Below are positions 43,246-55,224 of a DNA stretch of 64,000 nucleotides, piece after piece (the stretch's first letter is position 1; each line of letters opens with the position of its first letter). The translations under genes were made by a program, and so were the position numbers. Source of the DNA: Aegilops tauschii subsp. strangulata (lineage: Eukaryota > Streptophyta > Magnoliopsida > Poales > Poaceae); NCBI RefSeq assembly GCF_002575655.3, contig NC_053036.3:154232627-154296626 (forward strand). Reading direction: 5' to 3'. The notes below the pieces were generated by a model that searched no databases, was not told the DNA's origin, and saw only the letters and a list, made by a program, of their open reading frames with translations.

Positions 43246-44600
43246 CGCTCGCTCCGCACAGAGGAGCACACTGCGGCCCTCGCAGCAGAGGCACAAAGCA
43301 GCCTTTCAAGGCAAACCGCCAATTCTGCGATAAAGCCCCTGGATACCTTCAAGCGAGTCCGGAGTAACATGCATCAGGATCGCCCGGCACGTTCAGAGCT
43401 CGCCTAACAATTCGGCCCCCGTCCTAGTCCCAGTCAAGCGACGAAATCTGTGCCGCGCGTACATAATTACGCAATGAAAATACCATGGGCATAGGCGGGG
43501 GCACGACCAGGGCACGTCCCACAATGAGGCTCAACCGCCCCAGGGGCTGTATATCTTGATCATTTTTTCTCTTTCAGGACCTTACTCTCTGGAACCCCTT
43601 TTCGGCAGTCTGATTGCTGGACACATTACGGGAAGGAAAAACCAAGGAGGCAAGAAGCTAAGACGTACAAGGGAATCCCCAGGTGGTCTCTAATAACGAT
43701 CGAAGTACCCGTTTTAAATACCCATACGCAACTTGCCCTTGGATAGGACATGTCAAATAGTCCTATTTTTTGCTTATCGCACTACTTGTACACGTACGCT
43801 TAGACGTATTATTTAATAACAATGCATAGAGTTAGTCTATTATCGCATTACCTTTTTTTCCTTGTCTGCTTATTTACGACAAATTGCACCCGTACACTCT
43901 GGTACGACCAGCGCGCCAGGGGCTTCAGTATACCCCATAATACGGCGTGAGAAGTCTGAACACTTTCGACAGTGTGGCACCCCGAACTTATAGCACTATA
44001 TGCATCAGCTCTGAATCATGTCTTGGGTCAATAGTTGGGATTGCCCGGCTCCCATGTTTTGGTACCTTACGTTCCGCAATATCGGCTAAGGTAGCGCTGG
44101 GAGAACTACTGCGATTGTGTCCCGGTTCTTCTGGACGAGCACCTCAGTAGAGAAAGCCGAAAACTGACTGTCATGATAAGCGAGAGCTGGTCGCTGTTCG
44201 AGAGGTCTCAAGTCCTTAAATACTTTTTCCGCTTCAGGCGAGGAGTCGGCCTTGCCCGACTTAGGCGTATATAGCGCCCGAAATTTGGCCTTCCGAATAC
44301 TAGGGGCTTCGCCAAAATTTAAAATTGTAGACTTCTATGGCTAAGTGAGAGTGATGAAGCCTTATAGTCCGATTGCCTGGTTCGCTGTGCTGAACACCTC
44401 CCTCGAAGGACCCAACATTGGGATAAAGAGTGCTCAGATTTATCCCGAACACCTCAGTACTAGTTACATGGGGGCAGAAGCCGACGACTGGCCAACTGTC
44501 AGATTTTATAAACGACCGCACAGAAGGTAATATTTTAAATTCACAAGCGTTGCATAGGGCAAATGAACTCGTTTCACATTACAGGATCACATGAGTACAT
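43246..44600. other. Non-coding centre of the nested gypsy
   Basis: This replaces the RT to integrase section. It is mixed AT-rich sequence with 'aggggctgtatatcttgatc' and 'gcccgaac' words and no open frame above about 70 codons that looks real. Confidence 0.6.
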
Positions 44601-47600
44601 TTATTCAAATATTACATCCTTAGCACATTCCTCCGCCACAAGGCGAGAACCCTTCAGGACACTTTCATAATACTTTTCGGGGTGGCGATGCTCCTTGCCC
44701 TCCGGCGGCCCCTCCTTCACCAGCTTCACGGCGTCCAGCTTCGCCCAGTGCACCTTCGCCCGGGCAAAAACCCTGCGCGCACCCTCGATGCAGACAGACC
44801 GCTTTATGACTTCAAGCCGTGGGCAGGCATTCACAAGCCGCCTCACCAGACCGAAGTAGCCCCCAGGCAGGGGATCGCCAGGCCACATCCGGACTATAAG
44901 ACCCTTCATGGCCTGTTCGGCCGCCTTGTGGAGTCGACCAGTTGCTTCAGCTAGTCGCTCAAGGGCATGGGGTGTTCGGTCCCAGTATCCTGAGACCAGA
45001 ACAACTTCTCCATCGAGCTCCCCTCTTCAGCCCGATAGAACTCCGCGGCATCCGACACACTGCGGGAAAGATCTGCGAACGCTCCTGGTGAGCTCCGAAC
45101 TCGGGTAAGTAAAAGGAAAGTTTCCTTCACATGCTTGCTTTGCATAATGAATGCCTTACCCGCTGCTATCTTCTTAACCACCTGAATTTCCTGGAGGGCC
45201 TTTTGGGCTTCAGCTCTGGCGTTTTGTGCGCTTTCGAGGGCCTTCGCAAGCTCGGACTCTCGCGTCTTAGAGGCAAGCTCCAAGGACTCTTGTTTTTTGG
45301 CAAGAACCTGGAGCTCTTGCTGCACCTCGCCTACCCGGGCTTCTTGCTTTTCTCGCTCGATGCGCTCCTTGGCCGCTTTGCCTTTGGCCTCGGATAGCGC
45401 CTTCTTGAGGGTCGCCACTTCGGTCGTGGCCCCTAGCAAATTCATGATGATCCTATTATTTTATAACCAAATTTCTTTTTAACATACAGACGGGGTATCG
45501 CTTACCTTTGTTCTCTTCGAGCTGCCTCTTGGTAAGGCCGAGCTCTTCCTTGGACCGCTCAAGGTCCTGCTTCAGCACAGTGACCTCCGCAACACGTGCG
45601 GCAGTGGCTAGCAGTGAAGCCTGCATATGCACATAGACATATTTCGATTAGACTCCTGCGGTTATTATTTGATCCTCTATTCGGCCTTTCTTCGCAAACG
45701 CCAAACAGAGCATCAGGGGCTAGAGTCTATGCGGTAACATTCTCTTATAATCTGGTTACTTACCTCAAAACCTGTTAGGAGGCTGGCACAGGCTTCAGTC
45801 AGTCCGCTCTTGGCGGACTGAACCTTCTTGACCACCGCACTCATGATAGTGCAGTGCTCTTCGTCGATGGAAGCGCCGCGAAGCGCTTCCAACAAGTTGT
45901 CCGACGCCTCTGGTTGGACAAAGGTCATCGGCACAGACGGCTCGCCCCCCTTAGTGAGGGGTTGCCTGACAGAGTCTGGAACCACTGGAGGTTCCGGTAC
46001 AGTATTCGGCTGGCGGCCAAACTTGCTGCCCCCGCCATTGGAGCCCTTGGGAGTTTTGCTCCCCTTGCGCCGAGCGCCCGGAATGTCGCCTTGAGGCGCA
46101 TCCAGGACTACCTCCCCTTGGTTCGGTGCCCTTTGAGACAACACTTCGACGTTGTCCGTAGGGTGAGGGGAGGAGGCGGTCGGAAGTGAATCGCTGTTCA
46201 GATCCGACGGGTCCAAAGAACCATCCGATGAAGATACGTCGATATGGACTCGGGATGGACTGCATAATCATGTTCGGCGTGATGAGAAGCAGTTCAATAA
46301 AACATACCAAGAATTATTATAGTATCCGGATACTTACGACTTCGCTAGGGGCTTGTCCCTGGGCAACCAATCGTCGTCGCTATAGGCGGCCGTCGTGGAG
46401 CAGTCCGGAAGGAGAGTCCTTCCCTTCTTGGACACTTCGGCCTCCCCAGATGGGGCGGCCTTCCTTTTCTTGTCTCCCCCGGCAGGGGGGGAGAACTATC
46501 CTCTTCCTCCTCCTCGTTTTCGTGGGAGGAGTGCGTCTCGGTGTTTTCGGACGATGAGTCCGATATAACCTTACGCCGGAGACCCTTCCTGGTCCCCGTG
46601 GCCTTCTTCTTGGCCTTCTTCGCTGGCACCTCATAAGGTGCCGGAACCAGCTTCTCCGTTAGGAGAGCATCCGCTGGATCTTCGGGCAGGGGAGCCGGAC
46701 AATCGATCTGCTCCACTCTCACTACCCAGTCCTGTTAAATGGCGTGGAGGCTTAGATCCCGCGCATAGTTATACTGGGGAAATGAACATCTTATAAGATA
46801 TAAAAGACTTACCGGATTAGCAGGGCGCTTTGCGCTGAGTCCGCGGTCCTCGGTGAGGGGAGGAGGTACCTCGGCGCCCTTGAACAGCACCTTCCAGACG
46901 CCTTGTGCATCGTGTCGAAGAGCTCTCGCAGCGTCTGGTGCTCGGCCGGGTCGAACTCCCACAAATTGAATGCCCGTCTTTGACACGGGAGGATCCGGCG
47001 GAAGAGCATGACTTGGACCACGTTGACAAGCTTGATTTTCTTGGTCATCATGTTATTGATGCATGTCCGGAGTCCGGTCAGCTCTACCGGGGAACTCCAG
47101 GATAGGCCCTTCTCTTTCTAGGAGGTGAGCCGCATGGGGATTCCAGATCGAAATTTGGGGGCCGCCACCCAGTTGGTGTCGCGCGGCTCGATGATGTAGA
47201 ACCATCCCGATTGCCAACCCTTTATGGTTTCCACATAGGAACCTTCGAGCAAGGTGACATTGGGCATTTTTCCCACCATGGCGCCTCCGCAGTCCGCCTG
47301 CTGGCCGACCACCACCTTCGGTTTAACATTGAAGGTCTTTAGCCACTGGCCGAAGTGGGGCTTGATGCGGAGGAAGGCCTCGCACACGACGATAAATGCA
47401 GAGATGTCGAGGATGAAATTGGGGGCCAGATCGTGGAAATCCTGCCCGTAGTAGAACATGAGCCCGCGGACAAACGGGTGGAGGGGAAATCCCGGTCCGC
47501 GGACGAAGTGGGTAAGGAAAACCACCCTCTCATGGGATTCTGGAGTAGGGATGATCTGCCCCGCATCTGGCAGCTGGTGCGTGATATCCGCGGCCAGATA

Positions 47601-47675
47601 TCCGGCTCCCCGCAGCTTTGTGATGTTCTCCTCCGTAACGGAGGAGACCATCCACTTGCCTCCCGCTCCGGACAT
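44601..47675 (-). pseudogene. Antisense spliced ORF of the nested gypsy
   Basis: The minus-strand ATG at 47675 opens the conserved domain: 'ERVVFLTHFVRGPGFPLHPF', 'FYYGQDFHDLAPNFIL', 'FIVVCEAFLRIKPHF'. An in-frame TAG at 47118-47120 is followed by more of the same domain ('INNMMTKKIKLVNVVQVML') up to a GTAAGT donor at 46812. Later exons (about 46732-46340, 46216-45770, 45445-44951, 44909-44601) carry a Lys-rich segment ('KKAKKKATGTRKGLRRK'), an acidic Ser run, and a long coiled coil ('EIQVVKKIAAGKAFIMQSK' and neighbours). Reading phase across the first intron does not close, so the gene is also damaged there. A TATAAA lies 115 bases upstream (47790-47795). Function is unknown. Confidence 0.75.
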
Positions 47676-47789
47676 GCTTGGAGTGGTTTGAGGAGAAAAA
47701 ACGCAAACTTGGGCGCTGGAGCTCGAGTGCGCAAGAATGGATGAGCAAGGAGGAAGAAGGCGTGGGTGAAAAGGGTGAATCCTTGTCCC

Positions 47790-47795
47790 TTTATA
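47790..47795 (-). promoter_or_regulatory. TATA box of the nested element's antisense gene
   Basis: The minus strand reads CTTATAAAGGGACAAGG, a good TATA context, 115 bases before the ATG at 47675. Confidence 0.5.
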
Positions 47796-48229
47796 AGGGC
47801 GGAAGAGGCTATGTGCCTCCCCACCTACCTGGTAAACTCGCTTATTCCCAAACGTCGTAATTGATGGCGCGGTTGGGTTACCCACACCCGTATTGATGAG
47901 AATCCCGTGATAAGGGGACACGATCTCTGCTTCGACAAGACGTGCCAAGGAAACTGCCTCGCGATATGTGTAGTGGCTGGTTGTGAAAAACGGTTCGAAT
48001 AATGACCGGGCCGTGGTGTGATGCCACGTCATGAAAAGTTGTCAGCAGTTTAGATTTGTGGAAATATTATTCTCTCTACGGTGGTATGTGGAATTTGTTT
48101 TGCAGAGCCGGACACTATCCTTGTGTTCAAAAACTTCTGTGGAGTATTCGGAGGAGGAACCCGCCTTGCAATGCCAAAGACAATCTGTGTGCCGGACTCA
48201 TCGTCATTGAAGCCTGGTTATGGGGCAAC

Positions 48230-48699
48230 TGAGGGAGTCCTGGATTAGGGGGTCCTCGGACAGCCGGACTATATCCATTGGCCGGACTGTTGGACTATGA
48301 AGATACAAGACTCAAGACTTCGTCCCGTGTCTGGATGGGACTCTCCTTGGCATGGAAGGCAACCTTGGCAATACGGATATGTAGATCTCCTCCCTTGTAA
48401 CCAACTCTGCGTAACCCTAGCCCCCTCCGGTGTCTATATAAACCGGAGGGTTTAGTCCGTAGGACAACAACAATCATACCATAGGCTAGCTTCTAGGGTT
48501 TAGCCTCTATGATCTCGTGGTAGATCAACTCTTGTAATACTCATATCATCAAGATCAATCAAGCATGAAGTAGGGTATTACCTCCATCGAGAGGGCCCGA
48601 ACCTGGGTAAACATCGTGTCCCCTGCCTCCTTTTACCATCCGCCTTAGACGCACAGTTCGGGACCCCCTACCCGAGATCCGCCGGTTTTGACACCGACA
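48230..48699 (+). repeat. 3' LTR of the nested gypsy
   Basis: 470 bp, TATATAAA at 48435-48442. Preceded by 'ttatggggcaac', a weak polypurine tract. Confidence 0.95.
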
Positions 48700-48704
48700 C
48701 CTTT

Positions 48705-51700
48705 CCTTCTCCAGATCCTTGGTCAGGGTCTCCTCTCAGGCCCTGGCCCCTGAAAGCGTCTCCTCAAGTCCCTTCAGCTTCAGCTTCAGGTCTTTGATGG
48801 AGTCGTTGGCCTTTGAGAGCTGCTCAGCCTTGCCGAGGACTGCGCCCTGCGCCTCCACCAGAGCACCGTTGAGCGTGTCCTTCTCCTTCGCCAGCTTCAG
48901 GGCCTGGTCCTTCAGCCCGTCCCGCTCCACCTCCAGCTCTTTCACCTTGCCGGCATGGACCAGGGCTTGGGCATTGAACACCTCCTTGTGCCTCTGCTCC
49001 AGCTCGTGGGTCCGCTGCACGACAAGCTTCTCCACCTCCTCATGCTTGCCGCGGAGTGTTGTGGCGAGCTTCTCCTCACGAGCGGCAAGTTCCTCCTCCT
49101 AGGAGTTTAGCTCGGCCTGGTGCTGGTGCCGAGGGGCCTCATCTTTCGCGGCCTGCTTCTTCGCCAGCTCCCAAGCCTTCTTGATGTCGGCCTGCTTCAT
49201 GACAAGCTCCAGCTTGCGCTCAGCCGGCACGTCCTTGGCGGCCTTCAAGTCCTCGTGGGCCTGGCGGAACTAAGCCTGCGCCTCGGCGACGCGCTCCTCA
49301 AGGTCCGCCTCCGCCTTGTCCACCACCACCATCCTGGACTTGGCCTTGTCCAGGCGGGCACGGCGAAGCGCCTGGAGCTTCTGGAAGTTGGCACTCATGG
49401 CCTGGAGGAGCCGCTCTTCCTGGGAACCACCGCCACCGGCTCTCGGTTCGTCAACAACCTCCAGCCCAGCGGCGGCGAGCACCTCGTCATCGAACACCTC
49501 CCCCTCGGTGGGCGCCCCGATGCTCACCGTCACTGGGAGGTGGAGGAACAGGTCGTCGCCCACCCTCAGGTACCTGCCCCAGCCAGAGGCAGCGGAAGAG
49601 GAAGGTTGGTTGTCGACCGCCCCCTCCTCGGCAGCGGCCTTGCCGGCCTCCCCGGCAGGCTCCTTGCCGGCCTCCCCGACTGGCTCCTTGGCGTCGTCCT
49701 CGGCAGCTCCCTTGGTGGCCTCTTCAGCGGCGATCTTGTTGGCCTCGGCCTCAGCGTCCCTGGCGACCTCCCCGATGACAGTATGGATGTCCTCCTGGTC
49801 CGCCGAGGGAGCGCCTAGATCCCAAGAAGAAGGATGAGGAAAAGCCAAGACCAAGGTTCAGAAAAAAGAACGAACAAGGACAGAAGGCAAATAACTCACC
49901 CGTGCCGGGCTCGGAAGAAGTGGCCCCCTGCCGACCAAGATTCGGTGCCGGGACGGAGCCGCCGGCGCCCGGGTTCGCTCCTCCTCCGTGTGCATGGGCT
50001 CGGTGCTTGGCGCCCTTGCCGGGGACGGCCCTCGGGGTGGCGTGGTCCATGGGGGCAGCATGTTGGGGGTGGACCTCAGTGGCTCCTCCTGCTGCCGTCT
50101 TCCTCCTGCAACCACGGCAAGGTCAGCGCCAAGAAATCATACCCCAACGCACGTCGATAGGGGGCGAGTGATGAACGCACGCTGGGGGCTGCGCCGGGGG
50201 CTGCTATCCGAGCTGCTCTCCACCACCAGTGGCGTACTCGAGGTGCCCGCCCGGGGCTGGCAGCCCGACGAGGCCCTGGCTCTCTTCGCCACCCTCTGGG
50301 CCAGCGTCTCGACATCCCTGCAAAAATAAAAACAAGTCAAGAAAAGCGGCGCGATCTGAGGGAACGGAGATGACAGAAGACAGCATGCTTACTGATCCTC
50401 CGCCTCCTCTTCCGCTGCGTTCCTCTTCCTCCTTGGGCTCAGAGACCCAAGGTCGAAGACGACCTCCGTGTCGACATCCGCGGGAGGAGGGGAAGTGGGT
50501 GGGGTCCGAGGAATCTTGGACGAAGAAGATGCGGACGCCTTCCTCTTCGCCACCGCGGCCTTCACCACCTTCTTTGCTGCCGCGGCCCTCGCCAGAGGTG
50601 GCCCGCCGCAGAACGCGCGTCCTCCCCAAGGCCGGAGGGTCGTCGGCCTCGGCCTCCTCCTCGGTCGACTCGTCGACCACGTCTTCAATGAGAGGAGCCA
50701 CAGTGTCGGCGCTGCTGGCCTCCCCAGCGGACTCCGCCCACCCGGCAAGCTCCTTCTTCTCCGTGGCAACCTCGGCCTCGTCCTCCACGTGGCCGGCGCT
50801 GCCAGCCTCCTTGGCGAGCTCCGCCTCCGCCGCCCTGGCGGCGATGTAGTCCAGCTCCACTTGTCTGGTGTCCTGAATGAGCAATGGCTTGGCATGGACG
50901 TACTTCTCTGACAGCTTGTCGAAAAACTCCTGCACCTGATCCTCCCCCGGCTCGGCCCAGTTTGGGTCGAGCCCGTGCGTGTTGAAATCCGGCATCATGG
51001 TGATGATGTCGTTACGGCGAGAGTTGTTGCCTAGCGGGACCACTCCCGCCGGCAGCCCAAACAAGGGCCCCTTGATGACCTTGCCAGCCTTCGCGGCTTG
51101 CCAGACCTCTCGGCCTTGCCGTTGTAGCGCACGTCGAGCTGGAAAAGCCTCTGGCACATGTGGGCGTGCCTAATTACCATGAGGTTGTGGTCCAATCCAG
51201 GGCGAAGCCTCATGATGTCGGCCGCGTTCATGAAGAGCCAGGCCGGCCTCCCCTTGTTGTGCAGTGGAGCGATAAGGCCGCGGATGAAATCAGCCCCAAT
51301 CATCTCAAGGCTGAGCCCGGCCACGGTGAGGCGATGAATCCTGGTGGTGGCGATCGTGAGCTTCTTGTTGTCGGCGTCGACATTGCTCCAATCATCTCTG
51401 TGAACCGGCGGCGCCTAGCGAACCTGGAAAAATTCCTGCGGATCCTCCTCCTCAATCCAGCACCACCGGCCCCGCCACTCCTCCCACCTCTCCTTCTGAG
51501 CACCATCCGGATATGTCCCCTTCCCCTGGCTCCTTGGGATCCAGGCGACACAGCCGGAGATGGCGCCTCCCTTTTGGATGCGAGGAAAGAAGTAGTGGCG
51601 GAAGAGCGCCGTGTTGGGATGCACCCCGGCGAAGCCCTCGCAGAGATGGGCAAAAAGAGCAATGCACGCCACGACATTTGGGGTAAAATCCAGATGGTGA

Positions 51701-52014
51701 AAGCCATAGGTGTGCATGACGTAATTGAAGAAATCGGAGAAAGGGGGGCAAAGCCCGCAGGAAAAGTGGTCGACGAAGAATGGGTACCGATTCGGGCCAG
51801 GTTGGGCGAAACCGGCGGCGATGATGCGCGTGGTAGAATGCCCCTTCGTCTTGCACCCCCACAGGGGCTTGAAGTAGCCCCGGAGGTGGATCGTGTCGAC
51901 CGTCGACAGGAAGTAGGCGAGCTGCATCTGCCGCGCCACCAACTCACTCTCTGGCGCCTCCCTCTCCCCGGCATCCTTGGTCGCTCCGTTGCCCCTACTG
52001 GTTTTGGGCGCCAT
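48705..52014 (-). pseudogene. Antisense ORF of the plus-strand gypsy, N-terminal and middle parts
   Basis: The minus-strand ATG at 52014 ('MAPKTSRGNGATKD') starts the conserved domain: 'YPFFVDHFSCGLCPPFSDFF', 'GFHHLDFTPNVVACIALF' and 'LCEGFAGVHPNTALFRHYFF'. A stop at 51415 and frameshifts near 51160 interrupt it. It continues as 'FRGLIAPLHNKGRPAWLFMN'-like sequence, an Ala/Glu-rich acidic region (50850-50650), and further exons at about 49850-49270 and 49035-48736 that form long coiled coils. The nested gypsy then interrupts the gene, which resumes at 39594. Donor-like 'GTGAGTT' (49898 region) and other splice signals are seen but not resolved. The domain is shared with the genes at 17722, 47675 and 55225. 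Confidence 0.75.
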
Positions 52015-52162
52015 GGCAGCTAGAGGAGGGGTGAAGAATCAAGAGCAATGGGGGCGGCGGCGGCGAGCGAAGGCGAGAGCTTGAGGAAGCAGAGGGAAGC
52101 GACGGCGGTTCCGAGATTGGAGAAGGCACAGAGGGTAAACGGGCGTCGCGCTTGCGGTTTCT

Positions 52163-52173
52163 CCTTTTTATGG
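52163..52173 (-). promoter_or_regulatory. TATA-like box of the antisense gene
   Basis: The minus strand reads CCATAAAAAGG about 150 bases before the ATG at 52014, inside the element but outside the LTR. Confidence 0.4.
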
Positions 52174-52400
52174 GGAAGGCGCGGGCCGCCTCGTTACCAT
52201 TTACTACGATGTGACGCATGAGGGAGCGGCCGCCCCACGCATGCCCCCCACGTCACGCACGACCCTCCACGACGTGCATTCAACGCGGGCCGTGGGGAAG
52301 TGCAAGCGAGCGAAGAAATTAACACGGTAAAATTCCGCCCCGCCTACCCGCGCACCCAACAACGTGTTGCGCTTATGTGTGGCCCAGGCCCGGGGGCTCC

Positions 52401-53538
52401 TGTCGATGTACAAAACTAGGGGCCCTTTTTGTACCCCTCTACTTCTGCACGGGCAGTCAGAGCCGCGCCCGCGGCCACACTAAGAAGGGCAGAGCAAGGC
52501 ATGAGACGGGCAAGGCAGCGCCAAGACCAGGGAACAACAGAGAGCAAGAGGGCGAGGCGGACTCCCCCGGCAAGACCCTTGCCACGGGCGGCCTCCGCGG
52601 CCCCGGCAAGAGCCTTGCCGGAGCCACCCTTGAGCCCAAGGGTTCCAGATGCCAACAACCACGTTTGGAACCCAGGCTCGGGAGGCACCTCCGTGGTGGC
52701 ATGCAGATCTTTGTCAAGATCATACACACACAAGATCAGATGAGGACCAGAAGACGACGATCGTCGGCGGGATCCTAGCCGAGGAAATCCAGGAGACCCC
52801 CGGCAAGATCCTTGCCAGGGACGACCGCGATGCCACGGCAAGAGCCTTGCCAGGGCCCCGGCAAGGCCCTTGCCGAAGACACCTGCAGGGTCGTAGCCAA
52901 GCCCGCCTCTGCCAAGACTCCACCACAGTTCCCATACAGCTGCCAGCCCAATTAGCTGGGCAGGCACCTGCATGGCGACATGCGGCTTCAGGCCAACTCA
53001 GCGAACACCTACGTGGTGGCATGCAAATCTTCGTGAAGACCCTACCACCATGCCGTCTCAGCAGCCTGCTAGCCTATGTAGCGCTGCATGCCTCGTTGGC
53101 CTGGACGCGTGTCGGAGCAAGACGGAGCGGCGACGGACGGGACGGGCCTTGTTGCCGTCCCCAATAAAGCAACAGGACACCTAAGGGGGCGCATTTAATG
53201 CATCCTATCCCGTAATGGAAAGCGATAAGCTTGTGTACTGTACACCTTTCCACCTCCTGTGTGCCACTGTGGCAACCCCTTTTGTCTATAAAAGGAGGCC
53301 CGAGGCGTCCAGGAGAGGGATTCGGATCTTTTGGACTAGACACGCACCGTAGCTAGTTCAAGAACTCAAGAACACTCAAATACACACCAAAGCAGGACTA
53401 GTGTTTTACGCATCCTCGCTGCCCAAACCTGGGTAAACGATCTTTGTGCTGGCTACCAGACCTGCTCTTTGCACGACCCCGCGCCCGCCAACCATAGAAG
53501 GGATCCCAGTGATCCCATAGGTGTCGTTTCCCCCGACA
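52401..53538 (+). repeat. 3' LTR of the plus-strand gypsy, complete
   Basis: 1,138 bp, TGTCGATGTACAAAACTAGG to TTTCCCCCGACA. TATAAAA at 53287-53293. Its first 54 bases are the part missing from the left LTR. The reverse complement of the LTR at 12429-13605 aligns with it in outline. Confidence 0.92.
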
Positions 53539-54027
53539 CACTCGGTTGCCTTGAAGTTCTAGTAGAAAAGTTCTAAGCTCGGAGCATGAAGCATTGAAAG
53601 ATGAACAAGAATCATATGGAGATATGATTGGCAAAGGATTGCATACCAGTTGAAATTCACATCATATGAGATGCTACCATCCATGGGTGTGAATGAGATG
53701 AGGGTCTTGAATCACTCACTTTCAATTATGAGAGATATTGATTTGAGTGCGAGTGCACTTTATATTAAAGATTTGTTTAAACACTAGTGCGACATTAATT
53801 ATGAATAAATGTCTAAATGTATTTGTCTTTATCTTTATAGATCAATGGCTCACAATATGTTCAACTTAGCCCCTATGTTAGAGAAAGAAAAGTTGGCTGC
53901 TAATGGTGGAAACTATGCGGATTGGATCTGGAACCTGGGATTCATTCTCAGGTGTGCTAAGAAGGAGTATGTGCTGGATCAACCCCTAGGTGATACTCTC
54001 GGAAAGGATGCAACATCAGAAGAAGTT
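53539..54027 (+). mobile_element. gag: Copia element fragment (leader and start of gag)
   Basis: An AT-rich leader is followed at 53845 by an ATG frame 'MAHNMFNLAPMLEKEKLA', then 'GGNYADWIWNLGFILR' and 'YVLDQPLGD', the usual start of copia gag (UBN2-like) in grasses. It is cut at 54027 by the LTR of another gypsy. Probably the continuation of the copia-like sequence at 34596-37390, with the 16 kb gypsy inserted between. Confidence 0.7.
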
Positions 54028-54931
54028 TGTCGGATCACGGGTTCCGGCAAAACCCTTAAGGTTCGAACTCTAGGGTGCGCACGAAGTTCTTTCCCCCCTA
54101 CCGATCCACGCCCTAGCTTGCTAAGATCTCGCGGACGAACTCAACGAACTCACAACACAAGAGACACAAGGTTTATACTGGTTTGGGCCACCGTTGTGGT
54201 GTAATACCCTACTCTAGTGTGGTGGTGGTGGATTGCCTCTTGGGCTGATGATGAACAGTACAAGGGGAAGAACAACCTCCTGAGGGTGAGGTGTTCTTGT
54301 GCTTGGTGTGTGGCTAAGGATCAGCTAAAGATCAGATGCCTCCGAATGAGTTATCTCCTACGGTGGTGGCTAGTTCTACTTATATAGGCCCTGGTCCTCT
54401 CCCCCAATATTGAGCGGGAAGGGAGCCAACAACGGCCAATTTGAAAGGGGACAGCTAGTACAGCTTATCCTGACAAAAGCGGTCTTCGCCTGCAAAAGGC
54501 TCTGGTGGTGACACCGCTCCGGGCTCCATGGTAACCTCCGTCTTGCCATCCTGCAGGTCTTGGTCTTGTTGCACTGATATGGAAACCTTTGCTTGATGCC
54601 TCAGTACTCTACGCCTGCGCTTGCCTCCTTAGCACCAAAGAAGAAAGAAGGATGCTGCGCGCGCTGGCGCCCGCCTGGTCTGGATCGTCATGGCTCACGT
54701 CATGGGGACCTCGCAAGGTTTGCCTTGCCTTGATGTCTCCACTCCTCGCGAGCCTGCCTGGTGAGGCCGCTCCTGAGGAGGTCTTGTGTCGTCCGCCTCG
54801 CGAGGCTTGGCCCCTCGTGAGGGTCTTGAACGCCTTGTTGATGAAGATGGGCCGTACAAGCCTGCTAGCACAGCCACGCCGTGGGCCGTAGGCAGGCAAG
54901 TCTGGGGACCCCCGTTCCCAGAACGCCGATA
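54028..54931 (-). repeat. Gypsy LTR, 904 bp
   Basis: Starts TGTCGGATCACGGGTTCCGG and ends 'cgccgata' (probably decayed from CCGACA). A minus-strand TATATAA at 54380-54386. The right limit is inferred from the 'gtagcccctggg' stretch that follows, so it is less certain than the left. Confidence 0.65.
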
Positions 54932-55224
54932 GTAGCCCCTGGGCCCAAGGCACGCTCGGGCTTGGCTTCGAGGCGAAGCCAAAGGTCAAGTCCGGAGTGC
55001 CGCGGGCCCCAAAAGCCTGCAGCCTTGGTCGACACGTGGCGGTTGATTGGACGTGGGCGTCTCCGCTTCCCCACGCTGCCTCGGTAACTGCCCGACTCGA
55101 CAAAAGGCTGCCGCTGACAGTGCTTGCCTTCATTGCTTCTCTTCGCCTTGCTCAGATCCCCTTTCTTGCGCCCTGCTTCCGAAATCCTCAGATCTGCTTC
55201 CATCTTCTCCTGCACTAGTGACAA

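Larger units (their letters stand above)
39595..48699 (+). mobile_element. Complete nested Tat-type gypsy, non-autonomous, 9,105 bp
   Basis: LTRs 39595-40064 and 48230-48699 are each 470 bp (TGAGGGAGTCCTGG..GACA) and flanked by CCTTT (39590-39594, 48700-48704). By eye I count 18 mismatches between them, about 3.8%. The inside holds a broken gag and protease on the plus strand, a 1.35 kb gap, and a spliced antisense gene on the minus strand. There is no RT, RNase H or integrase, so it would need another element's enzymes. It lies within the antisense gene of the 37391-53538 element, so it is the younger of the two. Confidence 0.96.
37391..53538 (+). mobile_element. Plus-strand Tat gypsy lacking pol, with antisense gene, split by a nested element
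   Basis: LTRs at 37391-38482 (5' end lost) and 52401-53538 flank a primer site, a stub of gag, an antisense gene, and a polypurine-like tract before 52401 ('cccgggggctcc'). No protease, RT, RNase H or integrase sequence remains between 38674 and 39175, so it is a deletion derivative or non-autonomous form of the family represented by 5928-13605. The 9,105 bp gypsy at 39595-48699 sits inside its antisense gene. The left LTR starts only at 'ggcagtcagagccgcgcc' and lacks about 60 bases of the right LTR's start, so no target duplication can be seen. Confidence 0.85.
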
